NCBI RefSeq assembly: GCF_031202265.1
Contig: NZ_CP100604.1
Location: 7,112,501-7,176,500 of the forward strand
DNA: 64,000 bases
Direction of reading: 5' to 3'
DNA from: Bradyrhizobium sp. Ash2021
Lineage (GTDB): Bacteria; Pseudomonadota; Alphaproteobacteria; Rhizobiales; Xanthobacteraceae
Part shown: positions 1 to 8,240 of the stretch, piece by piece
Layout of the letters: the number at the start of each line of letters is the position of its first letter
Numbering within the stretch: the first letter of the stretch is position 1
Program-made: the position numbers and the translations under genes
Notes under the pieces: generated by a model
What the model was told of the DNA's origin: nothing
What the model saw: the letters and a program-made list of their open reading frames with translations, nothing else
Database searches by the model: none

Positions 1-151
1 GGAAGCCATCCACTTCGAGATTGAAGAGCGCGGCTCCATGGTCGGCGCTGTCGAAGGCGTACGAGGCCGTCTGGTAGATCGGCACGGCGACGGCCTTGGT
101 GGTCGGCTCGACTTCGTAGCCGCCGTGGACGGCGAGAGTCTCTCTTCTCAT
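1..151 (-). CDS. MetY-like O-acetylhomoserine sulfhydrylase (5' part, cut by window edge)
   Basis: Only the first 50 codons are present; the gene runs off the left edge. The translation begins MRRETLAVHGG and continues with PIYQTASYAF and HGAALFNLEVDGF. These are hallmark N-terminal blocks of the PLP-dependent Cys/Met metabolism family, closest to O-acetylhomoserine aminocarboxypropyltransferase. Known members replace the acetyl group with sulfide or methanethiol; this copy's substrate cannot be told. A GAGGGG sequence lies about 9 nt before the ATG. It is on the same strand as, and 83 nt downstream of, the amino acid:[carrier protein] ligase gene, so it could belong to that operon. Confidence 0.8.
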   Translation of the reverse strand, partial: MRRETLAVHGGYEVEPTTKAVAVPIYQTASYAFDSADHGAALFNLEVDGF

Positions 152-234
152 GGAAGCCGGCCCCTCGGCTCTTCGGTCCCGGGCGACCTCTGGATGTCCT
201 TGGCGCATCGAAGTTCCTCGAATGCTCACGCCGT

Positions 235-1215
235 CTACCGGTCGTCCCGCGGGAAGCCGAGCAGGTCCCGCACTGCGGTCGGCCACCTGGCGACGTCTCT
301 GCCGTGGGTATGGAACATGGCGACGGCGAGACGGTCCATTCCGAAGGCCACGCAAGCGGTATGGGCCGGCTCACCGGCCGCGTCCGCAATGCCCCAGGCG
401 GTGCCGAAGTGATCGCGGTGGTAGTTGAAGCTCATGCATGCGGTCGGTTGCTCCTCGGAGCGCAGAGGGACCAGCAACTCGAATTTCAGCGACTGCTGCT
501 TTTGGCTCACCGCCATCATCTGGCCGACCCGGCCGAAGAACGGATCGCTGGCGTAGTCGACCCTGAAGGTCAGCCCGAGATCGCGCGCGATCTCCTGAGC
601 GAGCACCATCCAGCGCTCCCGGAACGCCGAGACGTGGTCCGGGCTGCCGATGCAGACGTATTCGCGCATCCTGAAGGACTGCAGCCGGTCGAGATGGCGC
701 GAGGGCTCGCGACGGAAGCAATCGGCGGCCACGTCGAAGCACCAGCCGCTAGCCGGCACGGAACCGCGGCTCGCCGCGATCGGATAGACCGGATAGCAGG
801 CGGCCGGCGACAGCACGAGGTCGGCCGGTGAAAGTGACAGGGTCCAGTCGCCGCCGGCATCGAAGCAGCTGACCGCCGCATCGATCTCGCTTTCCGTGCC
901 GTGCAGGCCGCAGACGCAGCCGAGCAGGTTCGGAAAGCTCTTCAGATAGCCCGACCTCTCAAGCTGCGTGCGGTTCATGACGGGGGGGAAGCGCAGCACC
1001 TCGGTGTCCACTTCGCGATGCCGCGTGATCAGCGCTGCAAGCCGCTCCACGACGTCTTCATAGAGCGCGGTGCGGCCATAGACCCCCGGAGAGCCCATCT
1101 TTTGGAACAGCACATCGGCAAGATAGTCCAGCGGATCGGCCCGAGGCTGAGCGGGTTCCGAAGGTGCAAACATGGCCACGTTCATATCAAGCCCCATTTC
1201 CTTCGAGGAGAACAT
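235..1215 (-). CDS. Amino acid:[carrier protein] ligase (class II seryl-tRNA synthetase homolog, Bll0957-like)
   Basis: 326 residues. This is a stripped class II synthetase core without a tRNA-binding domain. In the characterised Bradyrhizobium family such enzymes form aminoacyl-AMP from a small amino acid (glycine or alanine) and transfer it to the phosphopantetheine of a carrier protein. A motif 2-like segment (CFRREP ... FRMREYV, about 166-187) and a motif 3-like segment (FGMDRL, about 291-296) are visible. Cys140, Glu185 and Cys288 fit the zinc ligands I recall for Bll0957 (Cys131, Glu176, Cys279), all offset by nine. The ATG overlaps the upstream dehydrogenase stop by one base (TGATG), so the two are translationally coupled. 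Internal starts at Met7 or Met11 are possible. The acceptor is probably one of the two carrier proteins encoded just across the divergent promoter. Confidence 0.88.
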   Translation of the reverse strand: MFSSKEMGLDMNVAMFAPSEPAQPRADPLDYLADVLFQKMGSPGVYGRTALYEDVVERLAALITRHREVDTEVLRFPPVMNRTQLERSGYLKSFPNLLGCVCGLHGTESEIDAAVSCFDAGGDWTLSLSPADLVLSPAACYPVYPIAASRGSVPASGWCFDVAADCFRREPSRHLDRLQSFRMREYVCIGSPDHVSAFRERWMVLAQEIARDLGLTFRVDYASDPFFGRVGQMMAVSQKQQSLKFELLVPLRSEEQPTACMSFNYHRDHFGTAWGIADAAGEPAHTACVAFGMDRLAVAMFHTHGRDVARWPTAVRDLLGFPRDDR

Positions 1216-2441
1216 CAATCGCGCAGGGACGCCGGGACGGCGCTCATCAGCGTGGCGGCACCCATGCTGGCAAGGATGCGGTCGTTGTTGATCATGATCG
1301 GAGCCGAAAGCACGTCGCGGAGGTGGCGGCCGACGCTGACGTCGGTGTCGTTGCGGTAGCCGGACAGGCCGCAGGCGCGCATCGCGTGCATGACGGCCGC
1401 GACCGCGAGTTCGGAGGCCTCCACCTTGAGAAGGTTGATCGAGGACTGGAAGTCGACGGACGAGAGCGCGCGCTCGTCCCGTTCACGGGCAGCAAAGGAC
1501 TCGGTGTTCACGGCGATGATGGCGCGCAGTTTCGCCAGCGTCATCCTGGCGGCGGTGAAATGCGCCGCGCCGGGAGGCATATTGCCGCCGGACCCGCGGG
1601 CGGCCTTGCGGATGAAGAGCTGCGCCCGGTCCACCGCCGCGGCCGCGATTCCCGCCCAGACCGACGACCAGCACAGATGCGCGACGGGCGTCATCGTCTG
1701 CGCATGGATCCTTTCGTATGCCACGGGGAATATCTGTTCCGCGGAGCCCTTGAAATTCAGCTTGAAGCCGGCGCTGCAGGTCCCACGCATGCCGAGCGTC
1801 TCCCATGCGAGAGTTTGCTCCAACGTGTAGTCGTCCCGGGTGATGGCCAACATCACCTGATCGGATCCGGCGGCGTCGTCGGCGCGGCGGGCGATGGTGA
1901 CGATGCCGTCCGCCTCGGCGCCGTAGGAAATCACCGTCGCGTCGCGCTCCAGCGAGATCTCGGCGCCCTCGCGCTCCACCGCGGCCGAGCTGAAGCGTAT
2001 GTTTCCGCCGTTCTGGCCTTCCGTGGTCGAAGACGCCAAGAGCAGCTGTTCGGCCGCCACGCGGCGCATGAGCCTTTCGTGCCAGCCGCTGCCTGCGCCG
2101 TGGCGGATCAGACACGCGATCTTGGTCTGATGCATCGCGAAGATCATCCCGGCCGAGGCGCAGGCGCGGCCGAGCGCGTAGCACATGTCGGCCACCTCGG
2201 AAATCGAAGCGCCGTCGCCACCGAACTCGATCGGGATCTGGGCGCCCAAAAGCCTCTCCTTGCGCGCCGCGTCGATGGCCTTCAGCGGGAAGCGCGCCTC
2301 GCGGTCGACCGCTTCGGCCTCCGTCGCCGCGGCCTCCGCGACGGCGGCCGCCCGTTCCCGGAACGAGGCGCGGTCGGGAGAGAATGCTGCTCGGCTGCTT
2401 TCGGGGGCGAAGCTGCGGAATTGGACTTCCTGCACGTTCAT
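1215..2441 (-). CDS. Acyl-CoA dehydrogenase family flavoprotein
   Basis: 408 residues from the ATG preceded by GGGAGG about 9 nt upstream; a longer reading frame to 2564 lacks this support. The fold is acyl-CoA dehydrogenase: an N-terminal helical part with LGAQIPIEFGG, a middle part with STTEGQNGGN, and a C-terminal helical part ending in a DVSVGRHLRDVLSAPIMINN segment typical of the flavin-binding end. Known members oxidise acyl-CoA or acyl-S-carrier protein at the alpha-beta bond using FAD. In carrier-protein clusters relatives oxidise aminoacyl-S-carrier proteins, so I infer, without proof, that the substrate is tethered to one of the neighbouring carrier proteins. First gene of the minus-strand arm, coupled to the ligase. 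Confidence 0.85.
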   Translation of the reverse strand: MNVQEVQFRSFAPESSRAAFSPDRASFRERAAAVAEAAATEAEAVDREARFPLKAIDAARKERLLGAQIPIEFGGDGASISEVADMCYALGRACASAGMIFAMHQTKIACLIRHGAGSGWHERLMRRVAAEQLLLASSTTEGQNGGNIRFSSAAVEREGAEISLERDATVISYGAEADGIVTIARRADDAAGSDQVMLAITRDDYTLEQTLAWETLGMRGTCSAGFKLNFKGSAEQIFPVAYERIHAQTMTPVAHLCWSSVWAGIAAAAVDRAQLFIRKAARGSGGNMPPGAAHFTAARMTLAKLRAIIAVNTESFAARERDERALSSVDFQSSINLLKVEASELAVAAVMHAMRACGLSGYRNDTDVSVGRHLRDVLSAPIMINNDRILASMGAATLMSAVPASLRD

Positions 2442-2576
2442 GGCCCAAAACCTCCCGTTTGATGGTCGGACGACCCGAACCGCGTGGACATGAATTCCAC
2501 TCGAGTTCGAGGGTGGCAATCTAACCAACCGCACTCGAGGAGTCGGCGGCGCAGAAGTGAGCACGGGTGCCCTTGC

Positions 2577-2621
2577 GAGGTACCTCCGAAGTAGAACTAC
2601 TGACCTGAGCTGCAGTCAGGT
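2577..2621. promoter_or_regulatory. Inverted repeats in the divergent promoter region of the carrier-protein cluster
   Basis: The 231-bp gap between the divergent dehydrogenase and carrier protein genes must hold both promoters. It contains a perfect palindrome GAGGTACCTC (2577-2586) and, 16 bp further, an inverted repeat ACCTGA-N7-TCAGGT (2603-2608 and 2616-2621). Both use an ACCT/AGGT half-site. The second reads ACCTG-N9-CAGGT, close to but one base shorter than the 20-bp LuxR-type boxes of quorum-sensing promoters. A regulator site is plausible; which regulator binds is unknown. Confidence 0.4.
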
Positions 2622-2672
2622 ATCGTCACGTCGATTATGATCTGTCACCTCATCGCGACGAGTGGAGTTGAA

Positions 2673-2942
2673 ATGCTAGACCTTGCCGCCAGCGTCCAAG
2701 ACCGTGTTCTTTCCGTCGTCAGGATCGTCCTCCAGGAGAACGCGATCATCGCCGATGTCCACCCGGAATCCCGGCTGGTAGATATCGGACTGGACTCGAT
2801 GGATATGGTCGCGCTGATGCTCAAGGTCGAAGCCGAGTTCGATCTCACCCTTCCCCAGCCCGAGATCACGCCAGAGAACTTCCAATCGGTGAAGACAATG
2901 GAGCTGATGATCCTCAACCAGCTCGGACCCGGACCGGGATGA
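2673..2942 (+). CDS. Carrier protein 1 (phosphopantetheine-binding ACP-like)
   Basis: 89 residues of a free-standing four-helix carrier protein. The attachment motif IGLDSMDMV puts the phosphopantetheine serine at about residue 42. I start at the ATG at 2673, which follows a GGAG about 7 nt upstream; an in-frame start at 2637 lacks such a signal. It is the first gene of the plus-strand arm, directly opposite the amino acid ligase operon, and is the likeliest acceptor of the activated amino acid. A free-standing carrier of this size matches the partners known for Bll0957-type ligases. It is not the housekeeping AcpP, judging by context and sequence. Confidence 0.88.
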   Translation: MLDLAASVQDRVLSVVRIVLQENAIIADVHPESRLVDIGLDSMDMVALMLKVEAEFDLTLPQPEITPENFQSVKTMELMILNQLGPGPG

Positions 2943-3110
2943 ACCGACTTGAACAGACATGCGTCTTCGGAAAGCGAGCGAAACCGGATCGACAATGATC
3001 GCAAGGTCGCGCCCGGTCCGGCTCGCCGCTTTCCCCCTTCCGCCGCAGCCTTATCGCCTCGGGAGCTGGTCGGCGCGGACATCGATCGAAATCATCTGCA
3101 TGGTCAGATC

Positions 3111-4928
3111 ATGAAAGCAGGCGTGATTCAGCGGGCGACCGGAAGTAGCGACCCGCGATGCAGACCCTCCGCCGCCAAAGCCTGGCTGAAGGCCATCGAA
3201 CTGACCTCGCGGATCGAGGCCGAGCCGCAACGGCTATTCGCCGACGTCGTGGAAGAATGGGCGAAACGGCAGCCCGGACGCCCCGCATTGTGCTCGGACC
3301 GCCAATCCTTCACCTACGGGGAGTTCAGCGCCCGGATCAGCCAATATGCGCGTTGGGCGCGGGACCTGGGCGTCCGTACCGGCTGCACCGTCTGCCTGCT
3401 GATGCCGAACCGGCCGGACTACGTTGCCTGCTGGCTCGGCATCAGCAGCGTTGGCGGCACGGTGGCGCTGATCAATACCCGGCTGGTCGGGCAGTCCCTC
3501 GCTCACTGCATCGACGTTGCGTGTGCCGACCACCTCGTTCTTGCCGTCGATTGCGTGGATGCGTTCGAAACCGCACGTCCGCACCTGGGTCGCGTGCCCC
3601 AAATCTGGAGACTCGGTCCCGGCAGCGCCGGCGCCGATCTGGATGCGGCGCTCGCCGCCGCGGATCCGCGCCCGCTGTCCTCCGCCGAGCGCGGCGACGT
3701 CACGATCGATGGACGCGCCTTACTCATCTACACCTCGGGCACCACGGGGCTGCCGAAGGCGGTAAACGTCAGTCATCGCCGCATCCTCAGCTGGGGCGGA
3801 TGGTTTGCCGGGCTGACAGACGCTTCCGTCCACGACCGTCTTTACGATTGTCTTCCGCTCCATCATTCAGTGGGCGGTGTCGTCGCGCCTTGCAGCATGC
3901 TCCGCGCCGGCGGTTCAGTGGTGATCGCGGAGAAATTCTCCGCGGAAGACTTCTGGGACGACATCATGTATTTCGACTGCACTATCTTCCAATATATCGG
4001 TGAACTCTGCCGCTACCTTCTGAACGCGCCGGCGTCCGGGCTGGAGGTCGTACACGGGCTGCGGCTGGCCGTCGGCAACGGATTGCGCGGCGACATCTGG
4101 GAGGCGTTCGCGAAGCGGTTCGCGATTCCGCAGATCCTCGAATTCTACGCCGCGACAGAAGGTAATTTTTCACTATTCAACTTCGAAGGAAAACCCGGCG
4201 CGATCGGCCGTATCCCGCCGCTGCTGGCGCATCGCTTTCCCGCCTCGATCGTGAAGGTCGATGCAGAGCGCGGCAGCCCGGTCCGCGGCGACGACGGGCT
4301 CTGTATCGCCTGCACCCACGGCGAGGTCGGCGAGGCGATCGGGCGCATCGGCACCGCCGATCGGGGCGGCGGCCCTTTCGAGGGCTACACGGACCCGGCC
4401 GAGACCGAGAAGAAGATCCTGCGCGACGTATTTGCCGAAGGCGATGCCTGGTTCCGGACCGGCGATCTGATGCTGCGCGACGAGCAGGGCTATTTCCATT
4501 TCGTCGACCGGATCGGCGAAACCTTCCGCTGGAAGGGCGAGAACGTCGCGACCAGCGAGGTGAACGACGCGATCAGGGACTGCCCCGGCGTTCTCGACGC
4601 CTCGACCTACGGGGTCGCGGTCCCCGGCGCCGACGGTCGCGCCGGCATGGCGGCTTTGGTGGTGGACCAAGGGTTCGATTTCAGAATCTTCGCGGAACTG
4701 CTGTCGCGCCGGCTCCCGGTCTATGCGCTTCCGATCTTCGTCAGGTTATGCCGGGCGCTCGACGCCACCGAGACCTTCAAGCAGAATAAGCAGCGGCTGA
4801 TCCGCGAGGGATTCGATCCCTCGGTCGTGGGCGACCCGCTGTTCCTGCGCGATCCGGCGACCAGCGACTATCGTCCGATCGACCGGGCCGTCTACGCGCG
4901 CATCGTGGAGGGCGGAATCAGACTCTAG
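3111..4928 (+). CDS. AMP-forming acyl ligase, FadD/FATP (very-long-chain acyl-CoA synthetase) type
   Basis: 605 residues from the ATG at 3111. The frame is open back to a TTG at 2949, but the extra residues look low-complexity and neither start has a strong ribosome site. The AMP-binding P-loop is YTSGTTGLPKA (near residue 206), followed by EFYAATEGN (near 345) and GETFRWKGENVAT (near 470). The last motif is diagnostic of the FATP/very-long-chain subgroup of the ANL superfamily. It should adenylate a carboxylic acid and pass it to CoA or to a carrier protein. Lying between two carrier protein genes, it may load an acyl starter onto one of them; that is inference. Confidence 0.85.
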   Translation: MKAGVIQRATGSSDPRCRPSAAKAWLKAIELTSRIEAEPQRLFADVVEEWAKRQPGRPALCSDRQSFTYGEFSARISQYARWARDLGVRTGCTVCLLMPNRPDYVACWLGISSVGGTVALINTRLVGQSLAHCIDVACADHLVLAVDCVDAFETARPHLGRVPQIWRLGPGSAGADLDAALAAADPRPLSSAERGDVTIDGRALLIYTSGTTGLPKAVNVSHRRILSWGGWFAGLTDASVHDRLYDCLPLHHSVGGVVAPCSMLRAGGSVVIAEKFSAEDFWDDIMYFDCTIFQYIGELCRYLLNAPASGLEVVHGLRLAVGNGLRGDIWEAFAKRFAIPQILEFYAATEGNFSLFNFEGKPGAIGRIPPLLAHRFPASIVKVDAERGSPVRGDDGLCIACTHGEVGEAIGRIGTADRGGGPFEGYTDPAETEKKILRDVFAEGDAWFRTGDLMLRDEQGYFHFVDRIGETFRWKGENVATSEVNDAIRDCPGVLDASTYGVAVPGADGRAGMAALVVDQGFDFRIFAELLSRRLPVYALPIFVRLCRALDATETFKQNKQRLIREGFDPSVVGDPLFLRDPATSDYRPIDRAVYARIVEGGIRL

Positions 4929-4970
4929 CATCGGCTCGAAAAGCCACTTTCTTGAGAGATGAGGTGTCCC

Positions 4971-5216
4971 ATGTCGGTAAGGTCGAGGATTTTCTCGGCG
5001 ATGCAGCGGATCGCTGAAGAGCAGAAGGTCACGCTTCCGCCGCTCCACGACGATCTGTCGCTGCACGAAACCGGGTTCGACTCGCTGGCATTCGCAATCC
5101 TCGTCGCGCGGCTGGAGGACGATCTCGGCGTTGATCCGTTCACCGTCGCGGAGGACGCCGCCTTCCCGTCGACCGTCGGCGAATTCGTCAGAGCATACGA
5201 GAATGTCCCCGCCTGA
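4971..5216 (+). CDS. Carrier protein 2 (phosphopantetheine-binding ACP-like)
   Basis: 81 residues with the attachment motif TGFDSLAFA, serine at about 38, and an acidic helix following it. The ATG at 4971 has GAGG 7 nt upstream, so I prefer it over the upstream in-frame start at 4959. It differs clearly from carrier protein 1 (GFDSLA against GLDSMD), which suggests the two carry different intermediates. Its last 14 nt overlap the start of the next ligase, a sign of translational coupling and perhaps of a dedicated ligase-carrier pair. Confidence 0.87.
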   Translation: MSVRSRIFSAMQRIAEEQKVTLPPLHDDLSLHETGFDSLAFAILVARLEDDLGVDPFTVAEDAAFPSTVGEFVRAYENVPA

Positions 5217-6588
5217 AATCTTCGCGCTGCGCGAATATCTCGGCCCGGAGCTGAAGGGCCGCACGATTTCCGATGCCCGGCACGGCGTATCGCTGACCGA
5301 CATTCTCCGGCACAGCTGCCTGATCGGCAGATCCCGCGAGCTGTCCGGCCGCTCGGTGCTGCTTGCGACATCGGGACAGCTGCTGTCCGCGCTCGCGATG
5401 ATCGAGCTCGACGGCATCGCCCGCCGCATGCTGCTGTGCCCGCCCGACTTCGATCCGGATCGCATCCAGGCCCTGCTTGCGGATGCCGAGATCGACGCCA
5501 TCGTCACCGATCAGTCGCTGCACCGATACGATGCTGGCGCGTACCTGGTTGTCGGCGCCGGCCTGCCCGAACGGGCGGCCGAGGGATGGAAGACCGAACG
5601 CGCGACCGAGTGGCTGATGCTGACCTCGGGGACGTCCGGGCTGCCGAAGATCGTCGGACATACGCTCGATGGGCTGGCCGGCGCGATCATCGCCGAGGGG
5701 GCTGCGCGCCACCCGAACGCGACCTGGGCGACGTTCTACGACATCCGCCGCTACGGCGGCCTGCAGATATTGCTGCGCGCCGTGATCGGCGGCGGATCGA
5801 TCGTGCTGTCGGAGCCCGGGGAAGCCATCGCGGACCACGTGGCACGGCTGCGGGCAGGCGGCGTCACCCACATCTCCGGGACGCCGTCGCACTGGCGCAA
5901 GCTCCTGATGAGCGGTGCGGCCGCGAACTTCTCGCCGCGCTATGTCCGCCTGTCCGGTGAAATCGCCGACCAGGCGGTGCTCGACGGCCTTGCCCGGGCG
6001 TTTCCGCATGCGTCGATCGGCCATGCCTATGCTTCAACCGAGGCCGGCGTCGGTTTCGCGGTGGACGACGGGCGCGAGGGTTTTCCCGCCGACCTGATCG
6101 GGCGGAACCGCGACGGCGTCGAGATGAAGGTCGTCGACGGTTCACTCCGGATCCGCTCCCACCGCACGGCGCGCGCCTATATCGGCGCCAATGCGCCCCC
6201 GCTCGCCGATGCCGAAGGCTTCGTCGACACCGGCGACATGATCGAGCTGCGCGGCGAGCGCTACCACTTCGTCGGCCGGCGCGGCGGCATCATCAACATC
6301 GGCGGGCTGAAGGTCCATCCCGAGGAGATCGAGGCCGTGATCAACCGGCACGAGTCCGTGCGGATGTCGCGCGCGCGGTCGCGCAGGAGCCCGATCACCG
6401 GCGCCATCGTGATCGCCGACGTCGTCCTCGCCGACGGCACCGATGCGGGTCGCCACGAGACGATCCGCACGGAAATTCTCGGCCGGTGCAAGGACTCGCT
6501 GGCGGCGCACAAGGTGCCTGCGGTGATCCGCTTCGTCGAGCGGCTCGACGTCACGGAAGCCGGGAAACTGGTGCGCGCCGATGCGTAA
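5203..6588 (+). CDS. AMP-dependent synthetase/ligase (ANL superfamily), second copy in the cluster
   Basis: 461 residues from the ATG inside the 3' end of carrier protein 2; the longer frame from 5131 is mostly a shadow of that gene. The P-loop LTSGTSGLPK (near residue 140), HAYASTEAGVGF, TGDMIELRGERYHFVGRR (ATPase and hinge) and a C-terminal EAGKLVRADA with the expected catalytic lysine are all present. At under 470 residues it is short for an acyl-CoA synthetase and lacks any fused carrier or condensation domain. It resembles stand-alone adenylation enzymes that load separate carrier proteins. It overlaps the next gene by 8 nt. Substrate unknown. Confidence 0.82.
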   Translation: MSPPEIFALREYLGPELKGRTISDARHGVSLTDILRHSCLIGRSRELSGRSVLLATSGQLLSALAMIELDGIARRMLLCPPDFDPDRIQALLADAEIDAIVTDQSLHRYDAGAYLVVGAGLPERAAEGWKTERATEWLMLTSGTSGLPKIVGHTLDGLAGAIIAEGAARHPNATWATFYDIRRYGGLQILLRAVIGGGSIVLSEPGEAIADHVARLRAGGVTHISGTPSHWRKLLMSGAAANFSPRYVRLSGEIADQAVLDGLARAFPHASIGHAYASTEAGVGFAVDDGREGFPADLIGRNRDGVEMKVVDGSLRIRSHRTARAYIGANAPPLADAEGFVDTGDMIELRGERYHFVGRRGGIINIGGLKVHPEEIEAVINRHESVRMSRARSRRSPITGAIVIADVVLADGTDAGRHETIRTEILGRCKDSLAAHKVPAVIRFVERLDVTEAGKLVRADA

Positions 6589-7309
6589 CGTCCTCGTCAC
6601 CGGCGGCAGCCGTGGCATCGGGCTTGCGATTACGCGCAGGCTCGCCGCATCCGGCGACTACAGCGTGATCGCGGTCGCGCGCCGCGAGAGCGAGGATCTG
6701 GGACACGCCATCCGCGAAACGGGAGCGGACCGCCTTCACTTCAGGGCGTTTGATCTTGGCCGGACCGACGAGATTCCCGCCTTCGTGAAGGAGCTGCGCG
6801 ACGGCTTCGGCGCGATCCACGGCCTCGTCAACAATGCCGGGATCGGCACCGAGGGGCTGCTGGCCACCATGCGCAATTCCGAGATCGAGGCGTTGATCCG
6901 TCTGAACGTGCTGTCGCCGATCGTTCTGACCAAATACGTGGTGCGCCACATGATGGCCGACGGCGCCGGGCGCATCGTCAACATCTCCTCCATCATCGCC
7001 TCGACCGGCTACAACGGCCTCTCCGTCTATGCCGCGTCCAAGGCCGCGGCCGCCGGCTTCACCCGTTCGCTGGCCCGCGAAGTTGGCACGCTCGGCATCA
7101 CCGTGAATGCGATCGCCCCCGGCTTCGTCGACACCGAATTGACCAGGTCCTTAGACGACGACGGCCGCCGGCGCATCGCCGGTCGCAGCGCGTTGCGCCG
7201 CCTGCCCGAGGCCGACGACATCGCTTCCATGGTCGAGTATCTCATGGGCGAAGGCGGCCGGAACATCACCGGCACGGTGCTGACGGTGGACGCCGGCAAC
7301 ACCGCATGA
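6581..7309 (+). CDS. Short-chain dehydrogenase/reductase, FabG (3-oxoacyl-ACP reductase) type
   Basis: 242 residues. The Rossmann motif TGGSRGIG (7-14), NNAG, a catalytic serine region (VNISSI) and YAASK catalytic Tyr/Lys pair are all present. The C-terminus GTVLTVDAGNTA is typical of FabG-like enzymes. Most relatives reduce 3-oxoacyl chains on ACP using NADPH. It overlaps the preceding ligase by 8 nt and is the last gene of the plus arm. In context it may reduce a carrier-bound keto intermediate made by this cluster. No condensing enzyme or thioesterase is encoded nearby, so the chain-building step is missing or supplied elsewhere. Confidence 0.85.
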   Translation: MRNVLVTGGSRGIGLAITRRLAASGDYSVIAVARRESEDLGHAIRETGADRLHFRAFDLGRTDEIPAFVKELRDGFGAIHGLVNNAGIGTEGLLATMRNSEIEALIRLNVLSPIVLTKYVVRHMMADGAGRIVNISSIIASTGYNGLSVYAASKAAAAGFTRSLAREVGTLGITVNAIAPGFVDTELTRSLDDDGRRRIAGRSALRRLPEADDIASMVEYLMGEGGRNITGTVLTVDAGNTA

Positions 7310-7750
7310 CCGCCGCGATGGCAGGCATGCGCCGTCGCGGCGCACCGTTATCCATGCACGATCATCCCTCGCGCAGATCAATCCGATTGCGCCGATCAGA
7401 TAGGGCACATCGCAGCTCATCCGCCACTTGCTTCCGCAACTCATGGTTGCCTCGTCGACAGGATAAACTGGCAAACGCAATCCAGAGTAGCGTTGAGGTC
7501 GACAATGGTGCGAGGACTTGGCCTTGGTCCCGCGCTTTTTGTCGCAGTCCGCAAAGGACGCTCCATGTGTGGAAATCGCAGGCAGATCGAGCCGTGCGGC
7601 GCGCCGCCTACACTACTTGCGGCAAAGTGGCCTCTTTATACTTTTCGCGGAAACTCTCATTATGCGGGTCCCGGAAGAATTGAAGATCAGCAACTAGCAT
7701 CACCGGGATCTTTAGAAGCGCGTACTTTATTCAATCATTTGAGGTGACCC
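7310..7750. other. 441-bp gap without a recognisable gene
   Basis: A reading frame from 7306 overlaps the SDR stop codon, but its product is arginine- and serine-rich without any familiar motif, and it reads like a shadow of GC-rich DNA. From about 7620 the composition becomes richer in A and T, which fits a promoter region for the following cupin gene. That gene has GAGGTG just before its start. I see no hairpin followed by a T tract after the SDR gene. Confidence 0.5.
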
Positions 7751-8206
7751 ATGCCGCTTGCGCTTATTGAAACCGGACATTGCAACGTGGATCTCAAGCC
7801 GTCGCCGATCGAACCATCCTGGATTCTTGAAGGCAATCCGGAAGCCCGCTCGCACCCGCTGTCAACCAGCGCGTGCGGCACTGCCAAGACCCTGATCTGG
7901 TCCTGCACCGAGGGCAAGTTCAAGTGGTACTACGATCTCGACGAGACCATCATGATCCTCGAAGGATCGATCGTGCTCGAGAGCGAGGGCATGCCGCCGA
8001 AGCGCTATGGCGTCGGTGACGTGATCTTTTTCCGTGAGGGTGCGCACGCCAAGTGGCATGTCGAGGGTTATGTGAAGAAGGTCGCCTTCCTCCGGCAGAG
8101 CACTCCGCTCGGGCTCGGGTTCGCCATCCGCGCCGTCAAAAAGCTCAAGCGGATGTTCTTTGTCTCCGCCGAGCGTCGTGCCGCGCGCCTCATGGAGGCC
8201 GGCTAA
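7751..8206 (+). CDS. Cupin domain protein (Cupin_3 / DUF861-like)
   Basis: 151 residues. The core fits a single cupin barrel of the DUF861 type: KTLIWSCTEGKFKWYYDLDETIMILEG forms motif 1, with an EGSIVLESEG turn, and GDVIFFREGAHAKWHV forms motif 2. Metal-binding histidines are largely replaced (only the HAKWHV histidines remain), as in the ureidoglycine aminohydrolase-like subgroup. The enzymatic role is unknown. GAGGTG lies about 6 nt before the ATG. It has its own terminator just downstream and is probably monocistronic; a link to the carrier-protein cluster upstream is possible but unproven. Confidence 0.75.
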   Translation: MPLALIETGHCNVDLKPSPIEPSWILEGNPEARSHPLSTSACGTAKTLIWSCTEGKFKWYYDLDETIMILEGSIVLESEGMPPKRYGVGDVIFFREGAHAKWHVEGYVKKVAFLRQSTPLGLGFAIRAVKKLKRMFFVSAERRAARLMEAG

Positions 8207-8240
8207 CGACTTTCAGCGAAGCGCTTCCCAGCGTGGGGAC

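Noticed and set aside
7306..7683. 125-codon frame overlapping the SDR stop codon
   Set aside because: Arg/Ser-rich product without motifs or repeated patterns; no ribosome site beyond the overlap.
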